Part shown: positions 39,056 through 48,118 of the stretch, in pieces
How positions within the stretch are numbered: position 1 is the stretch's first letter
Layout: each line of letters opens with the position of its first letter
Source of the DNA: Aeromicrobium sp. PE09-221
GTDB taxonomy: Bacteria; Actinomycetota; Actinomycetes; Propionibacteriales; Nocardioidaceae
NCBI RefSeq assembly: GCF_002174305.1
Contig: NZ_MIJB01000018.1
Coordinates: 62,001 to 126,000, forward strand
DNA: 64,000 bases
Direction of reading: 5' to 3'
The notes under the pieces: generated by a model
Database searches by the model: none
What the model was told of the DNA's origin: nothing
Seen by the model: only the letters and a program-made list of their open reading frames with translations
Translations under genes and position numbers: made by a program

Positions 39056-42000
39056 ATGCCCAAGCGGAACGACATCCAGTCCGTCCTCGTCATCGGCTCC
39101 GGCCCGATCGTCATCGGCCAGGCGTGCGAGTTCGACTACTCAGGCACCCAGGCGTGCCGCGTGCTGCGTGACGAGGGCATCCGGGTCATCTTGGTGAACT
39201 CCAATCCCGCGACCATCATGACCGATCCGGAGTTCGCCGATGCCACCTATGTCGAGCCGATCACGCCGGACTTCGTCGAGAAGGTCATCGCCGCGGAGCG
39301 CCCCGATGCCCTGCTGCCGACCCTCGGCGGACAGACCGCCCTCAACGCCGCGATCGCCCTGCACGACAACGGGGTGCTGGAGAAATACGGCGTAGAGCTC
39401 ATCGGCGCCTCGGTCGAGGCCATCGAGAAGGGCGAGAACCGCGAGATCTTCAAGGAGATCGTCGAGGGCCTGCCGCCCGAGTGGGGTGCCGAGGTCGCCA
39501 AGAGCGCGATCTGCCACTCGATGGAGGAATGCCTTGAGGCGGTCGGCGAACTCGGCTACCCCGTGGTGGTGCGCCCCTCGTTCACGATGGGTGGCTCGGG
39601 CTCCGGGCTGGCCTATGACGAGGCCGACCTGCACCGCATCGCCGGCAACGGCCTCGCGCTCAGCCCCACTACGGAAGTGCTCCTGGAGGAATCCATCCTC
39701 GGGTGGAAGGAGTACGAGCTGGAGGTCATGCGCGACAAGGCCGACAATGTCGTGATCGTGTGCTCGATCGAGAATGTCGACCCGGTCGGCGTGCACACGG
39801 GCGACTCGATCACGGTCGCTCCCGCCATGACTCTGACCGATGTCGAGTACCAGCGGCTGCGCGATATCTCGATCGGCGTCATCCGCGAGGTGGGCGTCGA
39901 CACCGGTGGCTGCAATATCCAGTTCGCGGTCGACCCGGCGACAGGACGCGTCGTCGTCATCGAGATGAACCCGCGCGTGTCCCGGTCGAGCGCCCTGGCC
40001 TCGAAGGCCACCGGCTTCCCGATCGCCAAGATCGCCGCCAAGGTCGCCATCGGCTACACCCTCGACGAGATCCCCAATGACATCACCGCCGAGACCCCGG
40101 CCTCCTTCGAGCCGACCCTCGACTACGTCGTGGTCAAGGTGCCGCGCTTCGCCTTCGAGAAGTTCCCGGCAGCCGATGCGACGTTGACGACACATATGAA
40201 GTCCGTCGGCGAGGCGATGGCGATCGGCCGCAATTTCACCGAAGCCCTGCAGAAGGCCCTGCGTTCGCTGGAGCGCAGCGGCGCGGAGTTCGACTGGACC
40301 AAGGAGTGGGTCGACCTCGACAAGGACACGCTCCTCGCCGAGATCGCTGTCCCGCACGACGGGCGGCTCAAGAAGGTCATGGACGCCATCCGCGCCGGCG
40401 CGACCCCGGACGATGTCTTCGACGCCACCGGCATCGACCCGTGGTTCGTCGACCAGCTCATGCTCATCAACGAGGTCGCCCAGGAGCTCATCGAGGCCGA
40501 GGAGCTGTCGCCGGGGCTGTTGCGCCGGGCCAAGCGGCACGGTTTCAGTGACAGCCAGCTCGGCCGGATCCGGGCGATGTCGGCCGACGTCGTGCGCGGG
40601 GTGCGGCACGCCCTCGGCGTGCGCCCGGTCTACAAGACCGTCGACACCTGTGCCGCGGAGTTCGCCGCGCAGACGCCGTACCACTACTCGTCCTATGACG
40701 AGGAGACCGAGGTCGAGCCGCGCGAGCGTCCCGCCGTGCTGATCCTCGGCAGCGGCCCGAACCGCATCGGCCAGGGGATCGAGTTCGACTACTCCTGCGT
40801 TCACGCCGCCCTCGCGCTCAGCGAGGCCGGTTACGAGACGGTCATGGTCAACTGCAATCCCGAGACCGTCTCCACCGACTACGACACCAGCGACCGGCTG
40901 TACTTCGAGCCGTTGACGCTCGAGGACGTCTTGGAAGTCGTCCACGCCGAGCAGCAGGCCGGTCCGGTCGCAGGGGTCATCGTGCAGCTCGGCGGACAGA
41001 CGCCGTTGGGGCTTGCCGCCGGGCTGGAGGCCGCCGGCGTACCCATCGTCGGGACGCCCCCCGCGGCCATCGACCTCGCGGAGGAGCGAGGTGCCTTCGG
41101 GCGGGTGCTGGAGGAGGCCGGCCTGCCGGCGCCCAAGCACGGCACCGCCACGACCTTCGAGGGAGCCAAGCGGGTCGCCGACGAGATCGGCTACCCCGTG
41201 CTCGTCCGTCCGTCCTATGTGCTCGGCGGACGCGGCATGGAGATCGTGTACGACGAGGAGGCGCTCAAGAGCTATATCCGTACCGCCACCGAGATCTCGC
41301 CGGAGCGCCCGGTTCTCGTCGATCGCTTCCTCGATGACGCGGTCGAGATCGATGTCGATGCCCTGTACGACGGTCAGGAACTGTTCTTGGGCGGCATCAT
41401 GGAGCACATCGAGGAGGCCGGGGTTCACTCGGGCGACTCCGCGTGCGTGCTGCCGCCGATCACCCTCGGACAGCTGGAGATCGACAAGATCCGTGCCTCC
41501 ACCGAGGCGATCGCTGCCGGGGTCGGCGTCCGCGGGCTCATCAACATCCAGTTCGCCTTGAGCTCGGACACCCTGTTCGTGCTGGAGGCCAATCCGCGCG
41601 CGTCGCGCACTGTCCCCTTCGTCTCCAAGGCGACGGCCACGCCGCTGGCCAAGGCCGCCGCGCGGCTGATGCTCGGTGAGTCGATCGCCGAGCTACGGGC
41701 CGCCGGCGTGCTCCCGGAGGGGAATGACGGGGGGAGTCTGCCGATCGAGGCGCCGATCGCGGTCAAGGAGGCGGTGATGCCGTTCAACCGGTTCCGCACC
41801 TATGAGGGCACCTATGTCGACACGGTGCTGGGTCCGGAGATGCGGTCCACGGGCGAGGTCATGGGCATCGACGCCTACTACGGGGCGGCCTATGCCAAGA
41901 GCCAGGCGGGTGCGCAGAACGGGCTGCCGACCTCGGGCAAGGTCTTCGTCTCGGTCGCCAATCGTGACAAGCGGCACATGATCTTCCCGGTCAAGCGGCT

Positions 42001-42382
42001 GGCCGATCTCGGCTTCGAGATCCTCGCCACGACCGGCACGGCCGAGGTGCTGCGCCGCAACGGCGTCCAGGCGACCGTCCTGCGCAAGCTCCACGAGGGT
42101 GAGGACGTCGACAGTGCGCGCAGCACGGTGGTGGACAAGATCCACGCCCGTGACGTGCAGCTGATCATCAACACCCCGCACGGCATCACCAGCGGTGGCA
42201 GCCCGCGTGTGGACGGTTACGAGATCCGCACGGCGGCGGTGGCCGAGGGCATCCCCTGCATCACGACGGTGCAAGGCCTCGCGGCGGCCGTGCAGGGCAT
42301 CGAGACCCAGATCGCGTCATCGATCGGCGTGCGATCGTTGCAGTCCTGGGCGGCATCGATCGGCGAAGGACGGTCGGCATGA
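39056..42382 (+). CDS. carB: carbamoyl phosphate synthetase large subunit
   Basis: 1108 residues, full length. Two homologous ATP-grasp halves (each starting with a [14 protein letters not shown] / [14 protein letters not shown] motif), an oligomerisation domain between, and a C-terminal MGS-like allosteric domain ([13 protein letters not shown] onward) where UMP/ornithine effectors bind. Makes carbamoyl phosphate for both pyrimidines and arginine. Overlaps pyrF by ATGA. Confidence 0.98.
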   Translation: MPKRNDIQSVLVIGSGPIVIGQACEFDYSGTQACRVLRDEGIRVILVNSNPATIMTDPEFADATYVEPITPDFVEKVIAAERPDALLPTLGGQTALNAAIALHDNGVLEKYGVELIGASVEAIEKGENREIFKEIVEGLPPEWGAEVAKSAICHSMEECLEAVGELGYPVVVRPSFTMGGSGSGLAYDEADLHRIAGNGLALSPTTEVLLEESILGWKEYELEVMRDKADNVVIVCSIENVDPVGVHTGDSITVAPAMTLTDVEYQRLRDISIGVIREVGVDTGGCNIQFAVDPATGRVVVIEMNPRVSRSSALASKATGFPIAKIAAKVAIGYTLDEIPNDITAETPASFEPTLDYVVVKVPRFAFEKFPAADATLTTHMKSVGEAMAIGRNFTEALQKALRSLERSGAEFDWTKEWVDLDKDTLLAEIAVPHDGRLKKVMDAIRAGATPDDVFDATGIDPWFVDQLMLINEVAQELIEAEELSPGLLRRAKRHGFSDSQLGRIRAMSADVVRGVRHALGVRPVYKTVDTCAAEFAAQTPYHYSSYDEETEVEPRERPAVLILGSGPNRIGQGIEFDYSCVHAALALSEAGYETVMVNCNPETVSTDYDTSDRLYFEPLTLEDVLEVVHAEQQAGPVAGVIVQLGGQTPLGLAAGLEAAGVPIVGTPPAAIDLAEERGAFGRVLEEAGLPAPKHGTATTFEGAKRVADEIGYPVLVRPSYVLGGRGMEIVYDEEALKSYIRTATEISPERPVLVDRFLDDAVEIDVDALYDGQELFLGGIMEHIEEAGVHSGDSACVLPPITLGQLEIDKIRASTEAIAAGVGVRGLINIQFALSSDTLFVLEANPRASRTVPFVSKATATPLAKAAARLMLGESIAELRAAGVLPEGNDGGSLPIEAPIAVKEAVMPFNRFRTYEGTYVDTVLGPEMRSTGEVMGIDAYYGAAYAKSQAGAQNGLPTSGKVFVSVANRDKRHMIFPVKRLADLGFEILATTGTAEVLRRNGVQATVLRKLHEGEDVDSARSTVVDKIHARDVQLIINTPHGITSGGSPRVDGYEIRTAAVAEGIPCITTVQGLAAAVQGIETQIASSIGVRSLQSWAASIGEGRSA

Positions 42383-43200
42383 GTTTCGGGTCGCGGGTCC
42401 AGGCCGCGTCGCAGGCGTACGGACCGGTCTGCGTGGGCATCGATCCGCACCCGGGGCTGTTGGAGCAGTGGGGGCTGGAGGACTCCGTCGAGGGTCTGGA
42501 ACGGTTCGCCGCGACCTGTGTCGAGGCTTTCGCCGGGCAGGTCGCCTTCGTCAAGCCCCAGTCCGCCTTCTTCGAGCGCTTCGGCTCGCGGGGTGTGGCG
42601 GTACTGGAGCGTACGATCGCCGACCTGCGACACACCGGTTCGTTGGTGATCCTCGATATCAAGCGCGGTGACATAGGCTCGACCGCCGCGGCCTATGCGA
42701 CGGCCTATCTGGACGAGGACTCGCCGATGGCGGTGGATGCCGTCACGGTGAGCCCGTATCTGGGCTTCGGCACGCTGACGCCGTTCTTCGCGGCCGCCGA
42801 GTTGAACGATGCGGGAGTGTTCGTGCTCGCGTTGACCTCGAATCCGGAGGCACCGCAGGTCCAGCATGCCGTGACGGAGTCCGGTCGCACCGTGGCCGGC
42901 TCGGTGCTCGCGCAGCTCAAGGCCGCCAACGAGGGTCTGACGCCGATGGGGCCGCTGGGTGCCGTCGTGGGTGCCACCATCGGCGCGACCGATGAGGATC
43001 TCGATATCGGCGGTCCGCTGCTCATCCCGGGTTTCGGCGCGCAGGGCGGGGGGACAGACGACCTTGACCGCCTGTTCGGGCACCTGCCCACCGAGCGGCT
43101 GCTGGTCTCGACCTCGCGCGGTGTGCTCTCCGCCGGCCCTGACGTAGGCGCCCTGCGCGCCGCTGCCGCCGACCTCAACGAGCAGCTGACCCGCGGCTGA
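42379..43200 (+). CDS. pyrF: orotidine 5'-phosphate decarboxylase (type 2)
   Basis: Final step to UMP. 273 residues of the longer type 2 family: [29 protein letters not shown], catalytic [11 protein letters not shown], and PGFGAQGG near the C-terminus. Last gene of the pyr operon. pyrD (dihydroorotate dehydrogenase) and pyrE are not in this cluster. Confidence 0.96.
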   Translation: MSFGSRVQAASQAYGPVCVGIDPHPGLLEQWGLEDSVEGLERFAATCVEAFAGQVAFVKPQSAFFERFGSRGVAVLERTIADLRHTGSLVILDIKRGDIGSTAAAYATAYLDEDSPMAVDAVTVSPYLGFGTLTPFFAAAELNDAGVFVLALTSNPEAPQVQHAVTESGRTVAGSVLAQLKAANEGLTPMGPLGAVVGATIGATDEDLDIGGPLLIPGFGAQGGGTDDLDRLFGHLPTERLLVSTSRGVLSAGPDVGALRAAAADLNEQLTRG

Positions 43201-43238
43201 CTCGTCCCCGCTCGGCGCGACCTCGATCCTCGGCGCGC

Positions 43239-44531
43239 TCATGGTCGCCATCGGTGGTTGCGTTTCCATTGTCGGGTTCCGGGTCGTCGGAATTCGGGGA
43301 TGCCGTCGTGGGGGTTGAGGCGGCATTCGAGGTGTCCGGTGTGGATTTGTCGGTGGTGCTCCGCGCACACGGGGATGGCGTCTTTCAGATTCGTGGAGCC
43401 GCCGTCTGCCCAGGTTCTATCCCCATGATGGGCTTCACACCATCCCGGCGGGCGATCACAGTCCGGGGCAGCGCATCCGTGGTCGCGGTTGGCGATCGCG
43501 ATCCGCTGATACCGGGTGAAGAGTCGTTCTTCTCGTCCGAGGTCGAGGGGAACCGATTCGCCCCCGAAAACTTGGGGGAGTAACTTCGCGTCGCAGGCCA
43601 GTCTTCTGACCTGTCCGGGGCTCATTCTGGTGCCGTCGGTGGTGATGGTCCCGGGTGCGGCGTCCTCGATCCGGCCTTCCAAATCTTCGAGGTTCATGTT
43701 GACGGTGACGAGGACGTTGTTGCCGCCGTGGTTCGGGAGCCGGTCGGTGGGGACGCGTTCGATGAGCTCGCAGAATCCTTGTCCGACGCGGGTGGCGTAG
43801 TCGTCGATCTCGCGTCCGAGCATGCCGGCGCGGCGCGGTGACGCGTAGGCGTCCAGCACGGTCTTCAACATCGCTGCCTGCGCATCCGGGATGGTGAACC
43901 GCCCACTGGTGGTGCCGTCACCATTCGCCCACATGGACAGGCGGGTGGCGTTCCAGGCGCGCTGTTCCCGCTCGACCAGCAGCTCCGATTCGTGGCGATC
44001 CACGGTGGGCTTGTCGGCCCATTGGTCGGCGATCCGGTCCGCCCGGGCGCGCAGGTCCTTGGGCGTAAACCGCCGCGCATCGGCAATCAGAGTCCGCTCT
44101 GCGGTGACCCGCTGCTCGTCGGTGGTGTTCCCGGGAAGGTTCTTCAACCCATCGGTGATGATCCGAGCCTGGGCCAGTGTCAGATCACCCGCCGACAAGG
44201 CCTGGTCGGTGAGCGATTCCTCGGGGACATCGCGGGCCATACCGAGCAACCGGTTCCCGGCCGTGCGGTCGTTACCCAGGTCGCGTCCGAGCAGGTCACC
44301 GGTACTGGCGGCGCCTTGCCTGCGGGCGAGGCGGCTGTCGTGGATCACCCGCGCCGCCCGCACCGTCAGCGCGTCGAGCCGGTTCTTCACCCGCCCCACC
44401 TCGCTCGTGAGGTGTTGTGCGTCGGCGGGGGTGAGCCCGGACCGGACGAGGGGATCGAGCCTGCCGATCACCCCCTGCAGCGCGGCAAGCTCCGCACCCA
44501 ATGGTGTGGGTTCGCTGAGTGCTGCGACCAT
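43239..44531 (-). CDS. DUF222-HNH endonuclease protein (13E12 repeat family)
   Basis: 430 residues: helical DUF222 domain (about 1-320), then an HNH nuclease motif (CAAPDCDRPPGWCEAHHGDRTWADGGSTNLKDAIPVCAEHH) near 350-395 with paired Cys and the His-Asn-His residues in place. These genes occur in many dispersed copies in actinobacteria (REP13E12 elements in Mycobacterium tuberculosis) and behave as accessory DNA; their function is unknown. GGGGGTGAG precedes the ATG. A LexA box lies upstream of the start. Base composition looks less GC-biased than the neighbouring operons. Confidence 0.9.
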   Translation of the reverse strand: MVAALSEPTPLGAELAALQGVIGRLDPLVRSGLTPADAQHLTSEVGRVKNRLDALTVRAARVIHDSRLARRQGAASTGDLLGRDLGNDRTAGNRLLGMARDVPEESLTDQALSAGDLTLAQARIITDGLKNLPGNTTDEQRVTAERTLIADARRFTPKDLRARADRIADQWADKPTVDRHESELLVEREQRAWNATRLSMWANGDGTTSGRFTIPDAQAAMLKTVLDAYASPRRAGMLGREIDDYATRVGQGFCELIERVPTDRLPNHGGNNVLVTVNMNLEDLEGRIEDAAPGTITTDGTRMSPGQVRRLACDAKLLPQVFGGESVPLDLGREERLFTRYQRIAIANRDHGCAAPDCDRPPGWCEAHHGDRTWADGGSTNLKDAIPVCAEHHRQIHTGHLECRLNPHDGIPEFRRPGTRQWKRNHRWRP

Positions 44532-44567
44532 CCCTGCTCACCCCCTAACAGTGAAACCCATTTGATG

Positions 44568-44583
44568 TCGAACTGGTGTTCGA
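44568..44583 (-). promoter_or_regulatory. LexA (SOS) box upstream of the DUF222-HNH gene
   Basis: TCGAAC-TGGT-GTTCGA is a perfect match to the actinobacterial LexA palindrome TCGAAC-N4-GTTCGA, 37-52 bp upstream of the HNH start codon. SOS boxes upstream of 13E12-family genes are known in Mycobacterium tuberculosis, so DNA-damage induction is the expected control. Confidence 0.78.
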
Positions 44584-44689
44584 TCTGGATCCTACTTTAG
44601 AGCACCCTGCCGACACTTTCTGCCGTCATCCACACCCACCCCAAACTGGCTTTCGTTGTGACGGTCGCGTGGTAGAAAAGTGATGCTGA

Positions 44690-44779
44690 AACCGGCCCGC
44701 GCAGGCGGGGATGATCCCTGCCGCACGTCCGTCCTCGACGTCAGCGCCTTGTGCTCCCCGCGCAAGCGGGGATGATCCG
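44690..44779 (+). CRISPR. decayed type I-E CRISPR remnant, two repeats and one 32-bp spacer
   Basis: The intact repeat at 44751-44779 reads GTGCTCCCCGCGC then AAGCGGGGATGATCCG, the 29-bp actinobacterial type I-E repeat. Exactly 61 bp upstream, 44690-44718 matches it at 22 of 29 positions, keeping CCCGCGCA, GCGGGGATGATCC but losing the 5' end. The spacer is 44719-44750. By repeat orientation the leader end is on the left. No cas gene is in the window and the next expected repeat position (44812) does not match. Confidence 0.7.
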
Positions 44780-44805
44780 GTTATCCGCCTCGTTGCGGAC
44801 CGTTC

Positions 44806-44859
44806 ACGCAGGATGTGCTTTCGTGGTCGTCCTGGCAGCCGTGAAAGCACATCCTGCGT
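44806..44859 (+). repeat. perfect 17-bp inverted repeat (hairpin) next to the CRISPR remnant
   Basis: ACGCAGGATGTGCTTTC at 44806-44822 and its exact reverse complement at 44843-44859 with a 20-nt loop. No U-tract follows. The core GATGTGCT-YYC recurs at the same offset in the arms of the fmt/rsmB insertion (53033-53100), suggesting one family of hairpins. Confidence 0.75.
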
Positions 44860-44895
44860 CGCCCTTCCTCCGGCGAACGGCAGGAGAGCGGCCGT

Positions 44896-44956
44896 CGGTG
44901 GTTGACAGCTCACCGCCATGCGCCCGAGCTCGATCTCGGTGCGTAGTCAACCGCCC
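44896..44956 (+). repeat. inverted pair related to the composite intergenic repeat (locus D)
   Basis: CGGTGGTTGACAGCTCACCG at 44896-44915 faces CTCGGTGCGTAG-TCAACCGCCC at 44935-44956. The reverse complement of the second (GGGCGGTTGACTACGCACC) is close to the repeat A unit. A single inverted pair, without the tandem array. Confidence 0.55.
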
Positions 44957-45076
44957 TCGGTGATCGAAGGCTGACTGCTGACCGATTTCGTGCGGCGACC
45001 GAGTTCCGCGGGTCGTCGATCATCAGCCAGTCCGGACACGGCGTTCACCGAGCACTGGGCGCCCGGCGCGACCTAG

Positions 45077-45082
45077 TAGGGT
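45077..45082 (+). promoter_or_regulatory. -10 box of the lipoprotein gene, leaderless type
   Basis: TAGGGT ends 7 nt before the GTG at 45090; this spacing favours that start over the GTG at 45084. Confidence 0.55.
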
Positions 45083-45089
45083 CGTGGGA

Positions 45090-45539
45090 GTGAGGAACCG
45101 CTGGGTTGGTGCAGCCGTCGTGCTGCTGGCGACGACGACGTTGTCGGGCTGCTTCGGCAGCGATCCGTACTGCGACGCCGTCAAGGAGCATGAGGAGACC
45201 CTGAACTCCTTCGGAGCCGAGCGCACCGATGCCGCCTATGCCGACTACGCAGCCGCGGCCACCGAGATCGCGGAGGCGGCACCGGAGTCCATCGCGCCCG
45301 ACTGGGAGACGATCGCCGAGGTCACCGACGGCGTCATCGCCGCGCAGTCCGAGGCGGGCGTACCGTTGGAGAGCATGGGCGACTCCGACACCGTGGCGCA
45401 GCTGTCCCAGGAGCAGCGCGACGCGCTCAACGCGTCCTACCAGGCGTTCAACGACACGGTCGAGCAGCGTCGGGCCGTGGTCGCCGATATCGACGACCAG
45501 TGCGGCGTCACCCTCGAGCAGCCGGAGGCGAAGGAGTAG
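45090..45539 (+). CDS. small secreted lipoprotein, paralogue of the one at 7848
   Basis: 149 residues from the GTG chosen by promoter spacing. Signal peptide with lipobox LSGC, lipidated Cys at 21. The mature chain begins FGSDPYCDAVKEHEE and ends DIDDQCGVTLEQ, so two cysteines sit near its ends, as in the paralogue after yajC; internal blocks APESIAPDWETI and LSQEQRDALNASY align with APEEVQDEWQTF and LSEEDQARLAAVD there. Function unknown. It stands two bases before mihF. Confidence 0.85.
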   Translation: MRNRWVGAAVVLLATTTLSGCFGSDPYCDAVKEHEETLNSFGAERTDAAYADYAAAATEIAEAAPESIAPDWETIAEVTDGVIAAQSEAGVPLESMGDSDTVAQLSQEQRDALNASYQAFNDTVEQRRAVVADIDDQCGVTLEQPEAKE

Positions 45540-45541
45540 CG

Positions 45542-45865
45542 ATGGCCCTGCCCCCCTTGTCCGATGAGCAGCGCCGCGAGGCGTTGGCCAAAGCGGCCCG
45601 TGCGCGGGTGGCGCGCGCCGAGGTCAAGAACCGCCTCAAGCACTCGGGTGCCTCGATCGGCGAGGTGCTGAAACTCGCCGGTTCCGACGAGGCGATCGCC
45701 AAGATCAAGGTCCTCGACCTCCTGCAATCGATGCCCGGTGTCGGCAAGATCACCGCCAAGGAGATCATGGACCGGCTCGGCATCGCCGAGTCGCGTCGAT
45801 TGCGGGGTCTCGGGCCCCACCAGCGACGTGACCTCGTCGCCGAGTTCGCGCGCCGCGGCCGATGA
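45542..45865 (+). CDS. mihF: actinobacterial integration host factor mIHF
   Basis: 107-residue nucleoid-associated protein unrelated to HU/IHF of other bacteria. Recognisable by [20 protein letters not shown], the long helix, and the helix-two-turn-helix DNA-binding segment [38 protein letters not shown] precedes the ATG. Overlaps gmk by ATGA, the conserved actinobacterial order. Confidence 0.95.
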   Translation: MALPPLSDEQRREALAKAARARVARAEVKNRLKHSGASIGEVLKLAGSDEAIAKIKVLDLLQSMPGVGKITAKEIMDRLGIAESRRLRGLGPHQRRDLVAEFARRGR

Positions 45866-46440
45866 CGGCGCGTTCGCGCTTGGTGGTCCTCGCGGGACCC
45901 ACGGCGGTCGGCAAGGGCACGGTCGCCGCGCGCGTCCGCGAGACCCGCCCCGATATCTGGATCTCCGTCTCGGTGACCACTCGGGCGCCGCGTCCCGGTG
46001 AGGTCGACGGACGGCACTACTGGTTCGTCACCGACGAGGAGTTCGACCGGCTCGTCGCGGAGGACGGACTGCTCGAATGGGCCGTCGTGCACGGGCGGCA
46101 CCGGTACGGGACACCCCGGGCGGCCGTCGAGGAGCGGCTGGCGGCCGGAAAGCCCGCTCTGCTCGAGATCGACCTGCAGGGCGCTCGACAAGTACGCGAG
46201 CGCATGCCCGAGGCGCTCATGGTGTTCCTTGCGCCCCCCAGCTGGGACGAGCTGGTGCGCCGCCTGGTCGGCCGTGGCACCGAGACCGCGGCTGAACGTG
46301 AACGTCGCCTGCAGACCGCGCGCGAGGAACTGGCAGCACAAGCCGAGTTCGATGTCACGATCGTCAATACCAATGTCGATGAGGCGTGCGCGGAGTTGGT
46401 AGAGTTGTTCTCGAACATGAGCTCCTCGACCGCCGAATAG
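45862..46440 (+). CDS. gmk: guanylate kinase
   Basis: GMP + ATP to GDP + ADP. 192 residues: P-loop [13 protein letters not shown]-binding [18 protein letters not shown], and [11 protein letters not shown]. The Ala-Val after GPT in the P-loop is seen in other actinobacterial Gmk. Followed by rpoZ in the standard order. Confidence 0.96.
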   Translation: MTARSRLVVLAGPTAVGKGTVAARVRETRPDIWISVSVTTRAPRPGEVDGRHYWFVTDEEFDRLVAEDGLLEWAVVHGRHRYGTPRAAVEERLAAGKPALLEIDLQGARQVRERMPEALMVFLAPPSWDELVRRLVGRGTETAAERERRLQTAREELAAQAEFDVTIVNTNVDEACAELVELFSNMSSSTAE

Positions 46441-46519
46441 CCACGCGGCCCTGTCCGCCGTCGCGCACGACCGTCGCCGCGCTCGCCCTGCACACCGACC
46501 ACGAGAGGTGCGGATCTTC

Positions 46520-46834
46520 GTGTCCACCACCCGTTCCGCCGCCGAAGGCATCACCAACCCTCCCATCGACGACCTGCTCGAGAAGACTGATTCCAAGTAC
46601 AAGCTGGTGCTCTACAGCGCCAAGCGGGCCCGACAGATCAACGCCTACTACTCGCAGCTCGGCGAGGGCCTGCTCGAGTACGTCGGTCCGCTGCTGGAGA
46701 CCGAGGTGCAGGAGAAGCCGCTCTCGATCGCGCTGCGCGAGATCAATGAGAACCTCCTGACCGTCGAGGACATCGACCCCGAGGCCGAGGCGGCTGCCGC
46801 CCAGGCGGCGCGCGACGCCGCCAGCGAGAGCTGA
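46520..46834 (+). CDS. rpoZ: RNA polymerase omega subunit
   Basis: 104 residues from GTG 46520: short variable N-terminus, then the conserved [20 protein letters not shown] and [17 protein letters not shown], and an acidic Ala-rich tail. Assists assembly of RNA polymerase. The GTG at 46508 is in frame, but GAGAGG at 46503-46508 fits as the Shine-Dalgarno of the later GTG, which also gives the usual N-terminal length. Confidence 0.94.
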   Translation: MSTTRSAAEGITNPPIDDLLEKTDSKYKLVLYSAKRARQINAYYSQLGEGLLEYVGPLLETEVQEKPLSIALREINENLLTVEDIDPEAEAAAAQAARDAASES

Positions 46835-46844
46835 TCTCTCACCC

Positions 46845-48053
46845 ATGAGCTCGATCGTCCTGGGGGTCAGCGGGGGGGTGGCGGCCTATAAGGCGGCGCT
46901 GCTTCTGAGGCTGTTCACCGAGGCCGGTCACGAGGTGCGGGTCGTTCCCACCGAGGCCGCGCTCGAATTCGTCGGCGCGGCCACCTGGGAGGCGCTCTCG
47001 GGCCGGCCGGTGCAGACCGGCACCTTCGAGAACGTGCCGCAGGTGCCGCACGTCGCGATCGGGCAGCACGCCGATCTCGTCGTGGTGGCTCCTGTGACGG
47101 CCAATACCCTCGCCAAGGCGGCGCACGGTCTCGCCGACGATCTGCTCACCAATACGCTGCTCACCGCCCGCTGTCCGGTCGTCTTCGCCCCGGCGATGCA
47201 CACCGAGATGTGGGAGAACGCCGCGACCCGGGCCAATGTCGCCACCTTGCGTGAGCGGGGCTCGACCGTCATCGAACCGGCCGTCGGACGTCTAACGGGG
47301 GCGGATTCGGGGGCCGGCCGCCTGCCCGAGCCCGAGGACATCTTCGCCGTCTGCCTGCGGGTGCTCGCCGGCCGTCCTCAGGACCTGACCGGCCGGAGGG
47401 TCGTCGTCAGTGCCGGGGGCACACGTGAGTTCCTCGATCCCGTGCGCTTTCTCGGCAATCGCTCTTCGGGGCGCCAGGGCCTCGCGCTCGCGCAGGCGGC
47501 TGCCGCGCGAGGAGCAGAGGTGACCCTGGTGGCGGCCAACGTCTCCCTCCCCGCGCCGGCCGGTGTCGAGCGTGTCGATGTCGTCACGACCGCGGAGCTG
47601 CGTGACGCGGTCGTGAAGGCCGCCGCGAGTGCGGACGCAGTCGTCATGGCCGCCGCCCCCGCCGACTTCCGTCCGGCCAGCTATGCCGCTGCCAAGATCA
47701 AGAAGGTCCCCGGGGGCCAAGCGCCGACCATCGAACTGGTCGAGAATCCCGATGTCCTCGCCGAACTGGTGCGCTCGCGCCCGAACGGCTCCAGTGAACC
47801 GTTCATCGCCGGATTCGCTGCCGAGACCGGTGACGAGGACGCCAGCGTCATCGAGCATGCACGTGCCAAGCTGGCCCGCAAGGGCTGCGATCTGCTGGTC
47901 GTCAACGATGTCAGCGCCGGAGCGGTCTTCGGAGCCGACGACAACGAGGTCATCCTGCTGACCGCCGATGGTGCAGCGCAGCCGCTCGCGCGGGCGGCCA
48001 AGGCCGAGATCGCGGACGCGATCTGGGACACGATCGTCCAACGACTGGGATGA
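46845..48053 (+). CDS. coaBC: bifunctional phosphopantothenoylcysteine decarboxylase/synthase
   Basis: Two successive steps of coenzyme A synthesis. 402 residues: FMN-dependent CoaC decarboxylase (about 1-185, GVSGGVAAYKA, the active-site PAMHTEMW variant of PxMNxxMW), then CTP-dependent CoaB synthase (VVVSAGGTREFLDPVRFLGNRSSGRQG; AAAPADFRP; GCDLLVVNDVS). Ten bases behind rpoZ. The stretch to metK carries its own promoter. Confidence 0.96.
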   Translation: MSSIVLGVSGGVAAYKAALLLRLFTEAGHEVRVVPTEAALEFVGAATWEALSGRPVQTGTFENVPQVPHVAIGQHADLVVVAPVTANTLAKAAHGLADDLLTNTLLTARCPVVFAPAMHTEMWENAATRANVATLRERGSTVIEPAVGRLTGADSGAGRLPEPEDIFAVCLRVLAGRPQDLTGRRVVVSAGGTREFLDPVRFLGNRSSGRQGLALAQAAAARGAEVTLVAANVSLPAPAGVERVDVVTTAELRDAVVKAAASADAVVMAAAPADFRPASYAAAKIKKVPGGQAPTIELVENPDVLAELVRSRPNGSSEPFIAGFAAETGDEDASVIEHARAKLARKGCDLLVVNDVSAGAVFGADDNEVILLTADGAAQPLARAAKAEIADAIWDTIVQRLG

Positions 48054-48077
48054 CCCGGCAGACTGGCGGCGCGCTAG

Positions 48078-48083
48078 TACAGT
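48078..48083 (+). promoter_or_regulatory. -10 box of metK
   Basis: TACAGT; transcription starts about 48091, leaving a leader of about 28 nt with CAGGAGAG as Shine-Dalgarno. No SAM riboswitch signature is present. Confidence 0.5.
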
Positions 48084-48118
48084 ACTGACGTCGTCCATCA
48101 TCAGGAGAGTCCTTCACC

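Larger units (their letters stand above)
44532..45089. other. 558-bp accessory intergenic region
   Basis: No protein gene. In order: promoter region of the HNH gene with a LexA box (44568-44583), an A-rich leader-like stretch, a two-repeat CRISPR remnant (44690-44779), a perfect 17-bp-arm hairpin (44806-44859), an inverted pair of composite-repeat relatives (44896-44956), and the -10 box of the lipoprotein gene (45077-45082). Confidence 0.7.

Noticed and set aside
43239..44859. HNH gene plus CRISPR remnant as a defence island
   Set aside because: No cas, restriction, toxin-antitoxin or other defence gene is present; DUF222-HNH genes are common dispersed elements and the array is decayed.
48054..48118. 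SAM riboswitch before metK
   Set aside because: The leader is only about 28 nt after the -10 box and shows none of the conserved SAM-I or SAM-II/IV blocks.
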